Assembly (NCBI GenBank): GCA_947095585.1
Contig: OX352762.1
Location: 42,766,537-42,830,536 of the forward strand
From: Nephrocerus scutellatus
Lineage: Eukaryota > Arthropoda > Insecta > Diptera > Pipunculidae
Direction of reading: 5' to 3'
Length of the DNA stretch: 64,000 nucleotides
Positions within the stretch are counted from its first letter, which is position 1. Every line of letters starts with the position of its first letter. Below, in pieces: positions 1 through 11,086 of the stretch. The translations under genes and the position numbers were made by a program. Under the pieces are notes generated by a model that saw only the letters and a program-made list of their open reading frames with translations, was not told the DNA's origin and did no database searches.

Positions 1-245
1 CTTGATAAATATAAAATCACCATAAGTAGTGTTTTTATTTACCCTGCAAAATATAAAATCACCATAAGTAGTGTTTTCATTTACCTTGCAAAATATAAAA
101 TCACCACAAGTAGTGTTTTCATTTAACCTACAAAATATAAAATCACCATAAGAAATGTTTTCATTCTACCTGCAAAATAAAAAAATCACCATAAATAGTG
201 TTTTCATTTACACTGCAAAATATAAAAATCACCATAAGCAGTGAC
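1..245. repeat. 42-bp tandem satellite, about 5.7 copies
   Basis: The motif ATAAAATCACCATAAG recurs at 11, 53, 95 and onward with a 42-bp step, separated by a T-rich block and TTTACCTTGC. Copies differ at a few positions, and the array runs off the left edge. It could be a satellite fragment or a repeated part of the leader of the errantivirus to its right. No coding potential is seen. Confidence 0.85.
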
Positions 246-504
246 GTGCACGTGTTAACGAAACATACAAAGTCTGTTAAAGCAACCATCTAAAACCAGA
301 CTAGACGACTCCCCTGGAATCCGGCCCCCCAGTATCCAAGAAAAAAAGGTGGCAGTGACTAACTGCCAAGCCGCTCCAGCGTAACAAGTGCACTACGGGC
401 TACCAAGTACTAGCAGGTTTAGCGTAAGTCTTAATATTATATTTACTGGAAAATAAAAGTTCTTTAAAGATAACTGCAATTAAATTCAGTTTTGAGTAAA
501 TTTA
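246..504 (+). other. Unassigned stretch, possible errantivirus leader
   Basis: This is non-coding sequence between the satellite and the Tigger insertion. From about 462 it contains the first copy of a 37-bp unit (TAAATTCAGTTTTGAGTAAA) that continues after the Tigger element at 2489-2600. GCGTAAGT at about 424-431 matches a splice-donor consensus and could be the donor for a spliced env message, which is inference. I could not find a 5' LTR or a clear tRNA primer site here. Confidence 0.35.
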
Positions 505-506
505 TA

Positions 507-2488
507 CACCAATACCTCACTTTGCGTCGTGGTTACGTTCCAAAAAAACACGACGCAAATTGAAACGACGCAAAGTGAATTATGATTTTCTATAGCAAAC
601 CATGTAAAGATCGAAGATAGGTTCCAGGGTTACGAAAATACTACTTTTTAAAAATTAAATTGAACAAAGTAAACATTTAAAAAACAAAAATAATATAAAA
701 TTTTATTACATACATACAAATAACAAAAAAAAAAAAAATTCAATTAAAACAAATAAAATATTCAGTTAATTTATAAAAAACAAAATAAAAATTAATCACT
801 GTGTGATGAGTCCATAGTGGCTGTTGTCGTAAGTCGGCTTTCTTTCACAAAAAATTGGTCCAATGTTTGCTGAACAGTAAAATAAATTTCCTTGTAGCAA
901 TTGATATTCGTAGCTACCGCCTGGGACACTTCAAAACTCCTTCCGCTGTCAGGATCGTTTTTTTAAAAAATCTCCATAGCTTCGTCAATTAAACACATCG
1001 CTTTGGAAATTTGTTTGGAGGTTAAATTTTGTTCTTCGGAAATTTCTATCAAACGATCACTGTCATCTTCATCATTAGCAAATTGCAATTCCAGTTGCAA
1101 TAGTTCTTCATTAGACAATTCTTGGTTGTTCAAAATTCTTCAAAATTAGACTCTCTACCTAAATTAGAAATTTCATGACGAACAGCTGGTGTACCATCAA
1201 CTTCTACAGCGCATATTCTGTGAACACATTCAGGCCATATTTTGCGCCAAATACCATTAATGCAAGATGGTTTAACCTCCTCCCACGAATCGTGAAATAA
1301 TTTCTATGGCTTTCATAATGTTGAACTTTTTCCAAAACTTTTTGGTAGGCTTATCTTGTCCATCAGTCTCCCTTAAAAGAAGTTTGTTGCAATAAGCTCT
1401 AATTTCTGGAATAGCACAAGTTGAAACCCAGTTTTGAAATAATGATGCTGTCATCCAGGCTTTTTTGTTTGCTCGCCAGTGGACAGGAAGCAGATTCTTT
1501 GCACAACCTTTCATAGCTCTTGGATTTTTGATTGATAAATGAGAAATGGTTTAAATTTGAAATAACCATTTGCATTACCACCAAGAAGAAGAGTCAGTCT
1601 ATCCTTGCTAGCTTTAAATCCTGGAGCAGATTTTTCTGTTTTAGATATCAAAATTCTGTTACGAACACGTTTCCAAAATAACCCAGTCTCGTCAACATTA
1701 AAGACTTGTTTCGGATCATATCCACCTTAATGAATTAACGCTTTTAACTCTGTGGGGTAGCGTTCTGCAGCAGTTATATCACTGCTAGCTGCTTCGCCTT
1801 TAAGAGCAATGCTGTGCAGATTTCCTCGAACCTTGAATCTCTCAAAGCAGCCTTGACTAGCTTCAAATGTTTCATTCTTGTCTGTATTACTACCACTAGC
1901 ATTATCGTGGGATACTGCTTTACTTTTTATGTCATCAAATAAGCTTTTTGCTTTTGTCTCCAAGCTGATAGTTTTTTATTTATTTTTGGTAATTCTACCA
2001 GCAGCGCCCTTTCCACTCAATTGGCTAAAAAAATTACAAGTGTATGTAATAAAAAATTATATAACTCTGCCAATAAATAAATCGGAAAAATATTTACCTT
2101 TTTTGTAACCAGAAACAACCCGTAAAAATTTATAAAAATGTATTATTCTCTATTCAAAAAAGAGCACAACACACTAGTTGAAACTGAACTCTAAAATTTA
2201 AATTTAAATTAGCAAAACAAAGTGAAAATAAAACTGTATTAAAATTGCGTTGATTTTCAGTTAGAAAGGGAATCCCCGAGTTTTGATGGCATGGCGCAAT
2301 TAGAAACAAAAGTCTTTTAGAAAAAAAAAAGAAAATTTCAAAAAATTTCGAAAAAAATGAAAGACTCCAACCCAAAACAACGCAACTTCGAAAATCTAAC
2401 GACGCACAGTGAAAGTTAGTACTAATTCAGCAGCGACGCAACTTCGAAAAAAAAGCAAAACGCAACGACGCAAAGCGAGGTATTGGTG
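507..2488 (-). mobile_element. Tigger/pogo-like DNA transposon with TA duplication
   Basis: The two ends are inverted repeats of about 24 bp with one mismatch, starting CACCAATACCTC, at 507-530 and 2465-2488. TA dinucleotides flank both sides (505-506 and 2489-2490), as expected for the Tc1/mariner superfamily. The internal minus strand encodes a broken Tigger-type transposase. The motif CGACGCAA is repeated near both ends, possibly transposase binding sites (inference). The element is 1,982 bp and sits within the 37-bp repeat array. Confidence 0.9.
1160..1963 (-). pseudogene. Tigger-like transposase remnant
   Basis: Minus-strand frames resemble the DDE domain of Tigger/jerky-type transposases. 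The segment at 1727-1963 carries the conserved SQGCFERFKVRGNLHSIALK type block followed by GEAASSD. The intervening bases give a DETG-like stretch and an FKASKDRLTLL-like stretch, and 1272-1514 gives the WMTASLFQNW block near the second catalytic aspartate. The frames are split by at least one stop or frameshift, and the N-terminal DNA-binding part is not recognisable, so the gene is inactive. The family is assigned from memory of Tigger motifs. Confidence 0.8.
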
Positions 2489-2709
2489 TACTCGTAATAA
2501 TTAAATTCAGTTCTGAGTAAATGTATACTCGTAATAATTAAATTTAGTTTTGAGTTAATTTAAACTCGTAGTAATTAAATTCATATTATCATAAGACTGT
2601 TACTAGTCTCAACAAATTTTTTTTTGGTACGCAAACATTTTTCTTTTTTTCCCCCACAATTCGAATAAAAATAAAAACTATCTTAAAAATAATAATAATT
2701 ATTAATAAT

Positions 2710-3905
2710 ATGGAAAATCCAATCGTCCTTATCCGGCCCCCTGTACTAAATGTACAACAAGTCGTAAATAATCCCCCACAAGCAAATCCTCGACCTATGG
2801 TAGCATCACCCGAACTTGTCAGCCTTATTTCTAACATCGTTAATGAAGCTTTCAATCAAAACGCCCCTAGTTTAATAAACTCCATTATTAACCCAGATTT
2901 AGACTTATCCATTGGACAAGACCAAAGAATAGACCCTGAGCACAGAGACCGCACGGATCTAGATAAGGTCCCCGATGTTGTAAGATCACTGCGCGATTTC
3001 TCCGGAAACACATCAGAGTTCAGCTCTTGGAAGAAGAGCGTGGAAAGAGTGTTAAACATCTACGAACCACTAAGAGGGACTCCGAAATATTTCGGAATAT
3101 TAAACGTAGTACGGAACAAAATCGTCGGCAACGCCGATACAGCGCTTGAATCGTACAATACGCCTCTTAACTGGAAAGCTATTTCCAAATGCCTTACCCT
3201 GCATTATGCAGATCAAAGAGACCTAGGTACTTTAGAGTATCAAATGAATTCTCTGACACAAGGCAGGCGAACCGTGCAAGAATTCTACCAAGCCATTTAT
3301 ACCAACCTTTCGCTCATCCTCAACAAAATTTCGTGTGGGACGCAAACTTACAGAAATAAAGCTCTGGACACTTTCGTCCGCGGTTTAAACGGTGACCTTC
3401 CAAGGCTCTTAAGTATGCGCGAACCAAGCGATCTACCACAAGCTCTAGCCTTATGCCAAAAATTGGAATTATCCAGAATTATCCCAATCCTGCTCCACCA
3501 CCTCGCCCTTTCGCACCAAAACCTCAGCCGAGACCGGAGCCTATGGACACTTCAACAATAAGAGCTAATGCAGTTAATTATCAGAATAGGCCACCACCAT
3601 TTAAATACGCTGGTAATTGCCCGACAAGCACGTCGATGCAAGCCCAAATTCCTAATAAATACCAGAGAAACTTTCACATTAACGTTGGTCAAACCCCTCA
3701 TAATTTTGAAATGCAAGAAACCGGGAGTAGCTCCCCCAAGGACCTGCATGCTTTTTATCAGCAATCTTACCCAGATGAGGCAGAACATAACACTGACCTC
3801 AGAAATTTTATGAGTGAGCAAGCCGAACCTTTCTCACGACAGGAAGATGCTTACCAAGACAGTCACGAATTTCAGGAATTTAGTGACATCAATTTTTTAG
3901 ACTAA
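2710..3905 (+). pseudogene. gag: Errantivirus gag, frameshifted
   Basis: The frame opening at 2710 encodes the capsid-like region of errantiviral Gag, with blocks such as VRSLRDFSGNTSEFSSWKKS and QALDTFVRGLNGDLPRLL-like sequence. Near 3455-3490 the reading moves to another frame and continues to 3905 with a proline-rich and then acidic C-terminus. No CCHC zinc knuckle is present, which is normal for this group. The total of about 390 codons is near the usual length. The gene starts shortly after the leader repeats. One indel separates the halves, so no full Gag can be made. Confidence 0.85.
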
Positions 3906-3916
3906 CAGACTCTTCG

Positions 3917-6405
3917 TTGCCTTATTTTAGTTGCAAGACGAAGAGTTGGGAAATATTAAACTTCTTAATAGACACAGGTTCAAGTAAGAATTATATTCAA
4001 CCGAGTCTTATAAAACACCCCCTTAAACGAAACGAAACGAACGAAACCAAACGAATTTTTTTTTTGGCAAAATCTATTGCTGGTGATATCGAAATAGCTC
4101 AGCACACCTTTCTTAACCTATTTGGCCAGACGAATATTAACCTAAAATTTTTTCTCCTCCCAAGTCTTAAATCCTTTCATGGCATTTGAGGAAACGATAG
4201 CCTTAAGCAATTATCCGCCGTAATACATACAAAAGACAGTTTTATGACCATTCTTAACAAAGTTAATATAAAGATCAAACAGCTACGATCACAAGCAGTA
4301 AATTCCCTAAGCGTTAAATTAGATCATATGACCACCCCACAAAAAATTGCGATCAATTCCATAATCAGGAAATTCCCTTTTTTATTCTTGGAACCTAACG
4401 AAAAGTTGACCTACACCACAAATGTAGTCGGCGATATACGAACTAATTCAGATTCACCCGTTTACTCTAAAAATTACGCGTACCCCGCCTCCCTTAGAAA
4501 TGAAATAGACAAGAAAGTAAAAGATCTCCTAAAAGATGGTATAATCCGACAATCAAGATCTCCTTATAACGCCCCTGTATGGATTAATCCGAAAAAATCC
4601 GACTCAAATGGGAACAAACAGTACAGGATGGTCGTTGATTACAGGAAACTCAACTCAGTAACAATAGCAGACAGGTACCCAATACCGGAAATCAGCGAAG
4701 TACTTTCACAATTAGGAAAAAGCAAATACTTCACTGTCCTCGATTTAAAAAGCGGTTTCCATCAGATTCTGTTAAAAGAATCTGACACGGAGAAAACAGC
4801 ATTCACAATCAACAATGGGAAATACGAGTTCACTCGGCTCCCATTTGGATTGAAAACGTGCGCTCGACGACATACTCCGTGTTTACATCGGCAAAATATG
4901 CTACGTCTATATTGATGATATTATCATTTTTAGCGAAAATGAGGCCGACCATGTAAAACACGTAGAGCAAATTTTCCAAACTCTTAGTGAAGCGAATATG
5001 AAGGTACAGCTGGATAAATGCAAATTCTATAAACAAGAAGTCGAATTCTTGGGTTTCGTTGTATCTCCATCAGGCATCAAAACCAATCCAGAAAAAGTAA
5101 AGTCAATAGTCAATTTCCCCCCTCCAACAACCATTAAAGAACTCAGATCATTCTTAGGCTTAGCAGGCTACTACCGTCGTTTTATCAAAGACTACGCGAA
5201 ACTAGCAAAGCCACTAACATCACTCCTAAGAGGAGAAGAAGGTCGCATCTCAAAATCAAAGTCAAACAAAATTCCAGTCCACTTATCAACCGAGGCACAC
5301 GAAGCCTTCAACAAATTAAAAAACTCCCTAACTTCTAAAGACCTCATCCTAGCCTACCCCGAAAAAGCTTCGAACTTACCACCGACGCTTCAAACTTTGC
5401 TATAGGTGCCATTCTCGCACAAGAAGGTACACCTATAACGTTCATTTCAAGATCCCTAAGTAAAACCGAAGAGCATTACGCGGCGAACGAAAACGAAATG
5501 CTCGCGATTATATGGGCTCTTAACTCCTTAAGGAATTACTTGTATGGTGCCGCTCATGTGAAAATCTACACAGACCATCAACCGCTGACATACGCTTTGA
5601 GTAGTAAGAATAATAACTCTAAAATGAAGCGATGATGGAAGGCCATTTTAGAGGAATATAACTACCAAATTCAGTACAAACCTGGGAAAAGCAACGTTGT
5701 CGCGGATGCGTTATCACGCCTACCAGAACACTCCGAGGTAAACACGCTAACAATGACCCAACACAGTGACGAAAGTTCGTCCCATGATTTAATTCCCGCA
5801 ATAGAAAGTCCTATTAATGTATTAAAATCCCGTTCCCAACATACCATAGACACACATTTATTCAAAATTTCTACACTAATGAAGACCTACTTTCAATCCT
5901 AAAAAAATCTCTTAACCCTAGCGTCATAAATGGAATTTTTACAAACGAATCTGTTATGGGGAAAATTCAGGAAATTTATCCCCACCATTTCAAATCATAC
6001 AAAACTAGATTTACTCAAACCCAGATAAGGGACCTTACAGATCCAAACGAGCAAATAGAAGAAATTCTTCAAGAGCATAAACGAGCTCACAGGAATAGTA
6101 GGGAGAATAAAATACAATTGCTCCAAAAATTCTACTTCCCCAAAAAGAGAGCAAAAATGCATGAACTGGTCAAGCAGTGTAAAATCTGCAAGGAGCAAAA
6201 ATATGACCGAAACCCTAATAAACCCGAATTACAGGCAACACCTTTACCCCAATTTCCAGGTCACATTGTTCATTTCGATATCTATTCAACAGACAAAAAT
6301 CTTGTACTGACTGCAGTGGACAAATTTTCTAAATATGCGCAAGTACGTATCTTAAAATCAAGAGCTATCGAAGATGTCAAAGAACCATTAAGACAACTTT
6401 GTATT
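3917..6405 (+). pseudogene. pol: Errantivirus pol, first part (protease, RT, RNase H, integrase N-terminus)
   Basis: A protease active site (LIDTGSSKNY) lies at about 3970. A TGA at 4187 interrupts the frame. The reverse transcriptase runs from 4244 with RMVVDYRKLN and LPFGLK; a short deletion near 4855 shifts the frame before the YIDD catalytic box at about 4909. The RT continues at 4998-5405, another indel near 5380 shifts into RNase H (TDASNFAIGA, TDHQPLTYAL), and a TGA lies at 5632. The integrase HHCC finger and first catalytic Asp (HFDIYST) follow at 5956-6400, where a reversed LINE interrupts the gene. With at least five lesions the gene is dead. Confidence 0.9.
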
Positions 6406-6590
6406 TGTATTTTTATAGCATAAAAACGTTATAATGTGTATGTGAAGTCGCACAATTTACAGAGATATGGTATATATGCCTTACTACTGAGAAATTATAA
6501 AGGAATCTAAATACATGCTATTAAAGAAAAAGTAATTTGAAGGAAAAAGCTATAGAAAAAACCTCCAATCTAAATAGTGTGCTTAAATAT

Positions 6591-7035
6591 AGGGTGTTTT
6601 TTTGGGAGGTTTGTTTTTCCGATAGATGTCGTTTTATTTTATGACAGTTGTTTTGACAGCTCAAAGTGGCATTTCTACTCAGTATTGTTTGGCAAATCAT
6701 TATGAAAAAAAAAAAAAAAAATGACATTTGTGAAAAATAGTCGTGGTAGCCATATGCCAGAAATTGTGTTTAAATGTTAAATGCCAAAAAATTATCTACC
6801 AAATAAAAAAAAATTTTGGTCATTTCATAATTTTATATGTGTTTTATTCTATATATATATCTAGAATATATCTAACGGGTGTTTTTTTAAGAGGTTGCCG
6901 ATTTTTTTTTTGAATAAAACACATAAAATTATGAAATGACCAAAATTTTTTTTTATTTGGTAGATAATTTTTTGGCATTTAACATTTAAACACAATTTCT
7001 GGCATATGGCTACCACGACTATTTTTCACAAATGT

Positions 7036-7066
<31 letters not shown>

Positions 7067-7180
7067 CATAATGATTTGCCAAACAATACTGAGTAGAAAT
7101 GCCACTTTGAGCTGTCAAAACAACTGTCATAAAATAAAACGACATCTATCGGAAAAACAAACCTCCCAAAAAAACACCCT
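6591..7180. repeat. Near-perfect 590-bp palindrome (foldback/MITE-like)
   Basis: The left arm 6591-6848 begins AGGGTGTTTTTTTGGGAGG and is repeated inverted as 6911-7180, ending CACCCT. The arms are about 257-270 bp and differ mainly in the length of a poly(A)/poly(T) run. The 62-bp centre contains TATATATATCTAGA and a GGGTGTTTTTTTAAGAGG motif that resembles the element terminus itself. The AGGGTGTTTTTTT end resembles mariner-type ends, but no TA duplication is clear. Transcripts would form a long hairpin. Confidence 0.9.
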
Positions 7181-7501
7181 TTATAATGTTATGTGACACT
7201 AATAAATAAGCTTAAGATTATAAGACTAGATTAGAAAAAACGACCAGCAAATAAATAAATAAATATATAAGTAATTATATAAATTAAAAAAAATAAAAAA
7301 AAAATAAATAAATAAATAAATGAATAATAAGTAAATATAATATAGATAATAAGTTAACAATTAAGAATATAAATAAGAAAAAACTATAATGAATAAATTA
7401 TGATCAACAAGTAATATAAATATAAGTAATAACGAGAAAAAAAAAACTTAACAATCTTAAATAAATAACAACAATAAATTTCGATGAGGTGTGATGAACA
7501 A

Positions 7502-8660
7502 TCAGGTACACAGACTGTTGATGAGTGGATTATCCGACATTTCACAGTTCATATAGAATTTAGTTCTTAGGGAGCGAATTCTATCTTTTATGAGAGAAAC
7601 ATTTGATTCCTCGTGGAGGGCAACGGTGGAATAATGCCAAGGTAGATTTAACATAATTTTCAGCAGCTTGTTTTGTGCCACTTGAAGTGTTTGGATATGT
7701 GTAGTTGCACAGCTACCCCATGCTGGTGATGCGTAAAGGTATAATGCCTGAAAAATTACCTTGCAGAGAATAACTTTATTGTCGTTGCTAAGCAAAGACC
7801 TTCGATTAATAAGTGGGTACATCATTTTCATTGCTATTCTAGATTTTTTTACTGTTTGCCTAATATGCTCCTTAAACGTTAATTTGGAATCCAAATGTAC
7901 ACCGAGGTATTTGACACAGTTATTCCAGTTTATGTTTATGCCATTTACTTCGAGCGTATTCCTGGTTAAAAAACAGGGCTTTCTTCTTCTTGAAAAGAAA
8001 ATAGCTTGGGTTTTACCAGCATTGATTTTAATCTTCCACTTTTCCACAATTGAAATAATAGATGACAGTGTGTATTGCATTTTGTAAATAAGTTTCAATT
8101 ATGAAACCTATCTCATGCGTGCTGAAAATTCCGATATCATCGGCGTAAATGGCATACTCGCAGTGAGGAATGCTTGGAATATCAGATGTATAAATGTTGT
8201 ACAGTAAGGGGCCAAGAACTGATCCCTGAGGAACGCCGGCGGGAATTAGTCTTTCTGAAGAGTAACTTTGAGAGACAGAAACCTTGAAATGACGGTTTTG
8301 AAGAAAACTCATTACTATATTAGTTAAGTATGATGGGAAGTCTAGCTTTATCATTTTATAGAGCAGTCCCTCGTGCCACACTGTATCAAAAGCTTTTTCT
8401 ATGTCAAGAAGGACTAAACCGGTTGATTTTTTTACATGCAAATTTTTCTTAACATGTTTACTAATTCTTAGTATTTGTTGGCATGTACCGTGGTTTTGTC
8501 TGAAGCCGAATTGTTCCATTGGTAGTATATTGTGGTCGTCAACATATCTCGAAATTCTTTTTTTTATAATTTTTTCAAAAATTTTGCTTAAGTTACTTAG
8601 AAGGCTTATTGGTCTATAGCTTGAAGCCAGTGAGGCTGGTTTTCCAGGTTTACTTATATT
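7502..8660 (-). pseudogene. LINE reverse transcriptase, C-terminal part, frameshifted
   Basis: Two minus-strand frames, 8028-8519 (extending upstream in broken form to about 8660) and 7502-8098, carry the jockey-type RT. Recognisable motifs are EQFGFRQNHGT, the LLDIEKAFDTVWHEGLLYK block with the first catalytic Asp, AGVPQGSVLGPLLYNIY, and AIYADDIGIF with the YADD box. The C-terminal part contains KTQAIFFSRRRKPC and the conserved YLGVHLDSKLTFKEHI. The two frames overlap at 8028-8098, where one frameshift separates them. The apurinic endonuclease domain is absent. Confidence 0.88.
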
Positions 8661-8661
8661 T

Positions 8662-9201
8662 GCCTTCGGTGTTCCAAAAATGGTAATATTCGATAATGAA
8701 AAAACATTTAGTTCAGCTTCAATTTGCTTTATGTTAAAAGATCAGTTTAACATAGAAATCTACAAAACTCCCCCATACACCAGCGCGGTAAATGGCCAAG
8801 TGGAGAGGTTTCACTCGACCCTTTCCGAAATTATGCGCTGTCTCAAGTCGGAACGCATCCATAGATCCTTCACGGAACTGCTAGATCGAGCGGTTTACGA
8901 ATACAACTTTTCCATACACTCAGTAATAAACAAAAGACCCATAGAAATTTTTTTTGGAAGAATAGTAAGCACTAATCCAGAAGTGTATGAACAGACTAGA
9001 AAAGAAAATATTGAAAAGCTTAAAGAAAAACAACAAAAAGATAATACATTTCATAACAAGATTAGGAAACCAATAAAAAATTACACCAAAGGAGAAACGA
9101 TTTACGTTAGATATAGAAAGGAAATAGTTAAGGAAAATAGGTCCACCACTTTACTTACTGAATCAGGAAAGATAATACACAAAAGTAATGTTAGGAATTA
9201 A
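8662..9201 (+). pseudogene. pol: Errantivirus pol, second part (integrase core and C-terminus)
   Basis: The integrase core resumes here with the second catalytic Asp (VIFDNEKTF) and the glutamate block (NGQVERFHSTLSEIMRC) at about 8790-8830. The chromatin-binding C-terminal part ends at the TAA at 9199-9201 in a basic region. It is the continuation of the gene cut at about 6405; the reversed LINE between them prevents expression of an intact enzyme. The reading frame itself is open over 173 codons. Confidence 0.9.
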
Positions 9202-9214
9202 CCCCTCTTTTCAG
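9201..9214 (+). promoter_or_regulatory. Probable env splice acceptor
   Basis: ACCCCTCTTTTCAG is a pyrimidine tract followed by CAG, directly before an ATG at 9215. Errantiviruses express env from a spliced message, and this is the expected acceptor position between pol and env. The short frame from that ATG stops after five codons, so a small indel has probably shifted the env start. Confidence 0.55.
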
Positions 9215-9287
9215 ATGTCTCTTAATACTTAACCATGCAGAAGTCCAAATCCTGGACTACTCGAATTCTAAAATCATCTCAACAAAT

Positions 9288-10715
9288 ATGGGAACTGCAA
9301 AACTCCAAACGGGTACTTTTAAAATAATTCACATTATTGATGTAGAAGCTTACGAAGAAGTTATTGAAAATATTCGGCAACAAGTTCAAAATACGATTAA
9401 CAAAACCAACCCCATCCTATTAACACTGTTCCACCAAATTGATCAAATTAAAAACCATATAAACATATTGAAACCTAAAATAAGAAGTCCTAGATCGCTT
9501 AACTTTCTATGAACTGCTTGGAAATGGTTTGCCGGTACCCCGGACCATGACGATTTTTTAATAATTAAAACTCAAACTCATAACATATTAGCTAATAATA
9601 ATAAACAAGTTATTATCAATAAATCTTATTTGGAAAGAATAAATAAATTAACTAATGTAACTAACGAAGTTTTGCAACTTTTTAAATCAAACGAAAACTT
9701 AAAAAATAACTACATACAAGATATTAAATATAAACTAGATTTAATTAAAGATGAAATCACTAATATTGAATATGCCTTGCTTTGGGCAAAAAAAGGAATC
9801 GTTAATTCTTTCATTTTATATAACTCTGAAATAGAAATCGTTAAAGAAAAGTTCCAAGAAAATAATATACCCTTTATAAATTTAGAAGAATCACTTGAGT
9901 TTGCTGATATTAAAATAGCATCTAATAAATCAGTTATACTCTATATAATAAGCATTCCTACTACAAATAACCTTATATGTGAAAAGCTACTAATAAAGCC
10001 AATAAAATACAATAGAAAAGCAATTAAATTGCAACACGAAAAATTATTAATTTGTCAAAATTATATCTATGGAATCAAACAAACCTGTAAAACTTTTAAT
10101 TATATAACTATATGTAATAAGAATGAAATCGTTAATTTAAGTCTAGATAACTGCATCCCAAACCGATTAAAAAGTAAACCATCAAGTTGCGATGAGATTA
10201 ACAACCAGCACATGCCAACCATCGAAGAACTCCAGCCCGGAATCCTCATGTTGAATCAGTTTAACGGATCTATTCTTGTAAACGAAGACGTCGTCAACCT
10301 TACCGGAACTTACTTACTACATTACCACAATGCATCAATCTTTGTCAACGGCCAGCACTACGACTCAAAAGAAATCCCTTCTTTCAAACCAATGCCAGCA
10401 ATCTTACAACTAAATTCGGAAGTAAAAAAATATAAAGAACTGCTAACACTAGAAATGCTAAAGGAACTCCACTTAAACAACACAGCATCCATAAACGAAG
10501 CCGAAGATCGTGAACTAATCCACAACATCACCAACTACATCTTAACATCCCTTGTTATATTGGCAATCATAATTTTAATCATCAGGCAGAACAAAAAAAT
10601 TGAGTTAGCAAAGAACATCACGGCAACTACATCCGAAGTCCACCCTGGAGGTCAAGGTGAAGAAAACACAAGACCAATACTATACATGGTATCGAGTGAG
10701 GACACTCGAATTTAA
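9288..10715 (+). pseudogene. env: Errantivirus env with an in-frame stop
   Basis: The envelope frame is open from 9288 (probably beginning slightly upstream) to 9509, then meets a TGA at 9510-9512, and continues in the same frame from 9513 to the TAA at 10713. A basic cleavage-like site (KIRSPR) lies just before the stop. The downstream subunit has a conserved AWKW-type motif, scattered cysteines near 10040-10190, and a C-terminal membrane segment (ILTSLVILAIIILII) at about 10535-10585 followed by a charged tail. This fits an errantiviral Env of the insect F-type. Apart from the single stop and the likely shifted start, the gene is well preserved. Confidence 0.85.
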
Positions 10716-10724
10716 GGAGGGAGT

Positions 10725-11086
10725 AGTTAGCACAAGATAAGTCAATCCTACGGACAGTGCAGCGTCCACAATTCCAAATAATGCAAGCTAGCAGAAGATA
10801 AGACAACGATCAAATTCAACAAAGGAACACGAACAATACAAGATGCAAACATCGCATTCTACCGGATGCACACCAGCCAAATTCGCTAGAAGTCACGCGC
10901 AACAGAAAATGCAGACGTCGCAACAATTGGCTTATCGCAACAAAATTGTTTACTCGTAGAGGTTGCATGTTAGGTTTAATATAGTTTTAAAGCGAGTTGT
11001 CTTTTGGAGTTTCAATAAAGAGGTTGATCCTCAAGAAAATACAAAAATTTTCTCTTTTTATTTTTGCAACGAATAATCCACTAACT
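10725..11086 (+). repeat. Errantivirus 3' LTR
   Basis: A purine-rich tract (AAGGAGGGAGT, 10714-10724) directly follows the env stop and precedes the LTR. The 362-bp LTR starts AGTTAG and ends CTAACT, a 6-bp inverted repeat typical of errantiviruses. A polyadenylation signal (AATAAA) is at about 11021. The next four bases are TATA. No matching 5' LTR is present in the window. Confidence 0.75.

Larger units (their letters stand above)
462..2600. repeat. 37-bp tandem repeats in the errantivirus leader, split by Tigger
   Basis: The unit ACTCGTAATAATTAAATTCA plus TGAGTAAATTTAT is present once before the DNA transposon (about 470-506) and about three times after it (2489-2600). Consecutive units are 37 bp apart with few differences. 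The array lies directly upstream of gag, where several errantiviruses carry repeated leader sequences, some with insulator activity. Whether this one binds any factor is unknown. Confidence 0.7.
6405..8661 (-). mobile_element. 5'-truncated jockey-type LINE inserted in the errantivirus integrase
   Basis: Minus-strand RT coding sequence ends at 7502 and is followed by an AT-rich 3' region reaching a short A-rich tail (AAATACAAATACAAA on the minus strand) at about 6405. The viral integrase frame stops at the tail and resumes at about 8662, which marks both borders. The 5' part, including the endonuclease, is missing, which is the usual fate of LINE copies. A large palindrome (6591-7180) lies within the 3' region. 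I could not define the target duplication with confidence. Confidence 0.8.
251..11086 (+). mobile_element. Errantivirus (env-containing Ty3/gypsy, 17.6/297-like), degenerate and nested
   Basis: The gag-pro-RT-RNaseH-integrase-env order and the terminal LTR define an insect endogenous retrovirus of the errantivirus group. The left border is uncertain because no 5' LTR is visible. The body is interrupted by a Tigger-like transposon (507-2488) in the leader and by a reversed LINE (about 6405-8661) in the integrase. Several frameshifts and in-frame stops make this copy non-functional. The sequence after the 3' LTR starts TATA, the usual 4-bp target of this group, but without the 5' flank the duplication cannot be confirmed. 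Confidence 0.85.

Noticed and set aside
1..245. Regularly spaced repeats resembling a CRISPR array
   Set aside because: The whole 42-bp unit repeats with no unique spacers, and the window is intron-containing eukaryotic DNA with no cas genes.
335..370. Possible errantivirus primer site (GGTGGCAGTGACTAACTGCC)
   Set aside because: It does not match the tRNA-Lys or tRNA-Ser primer sites known for the group, and no LTR end precedes it.
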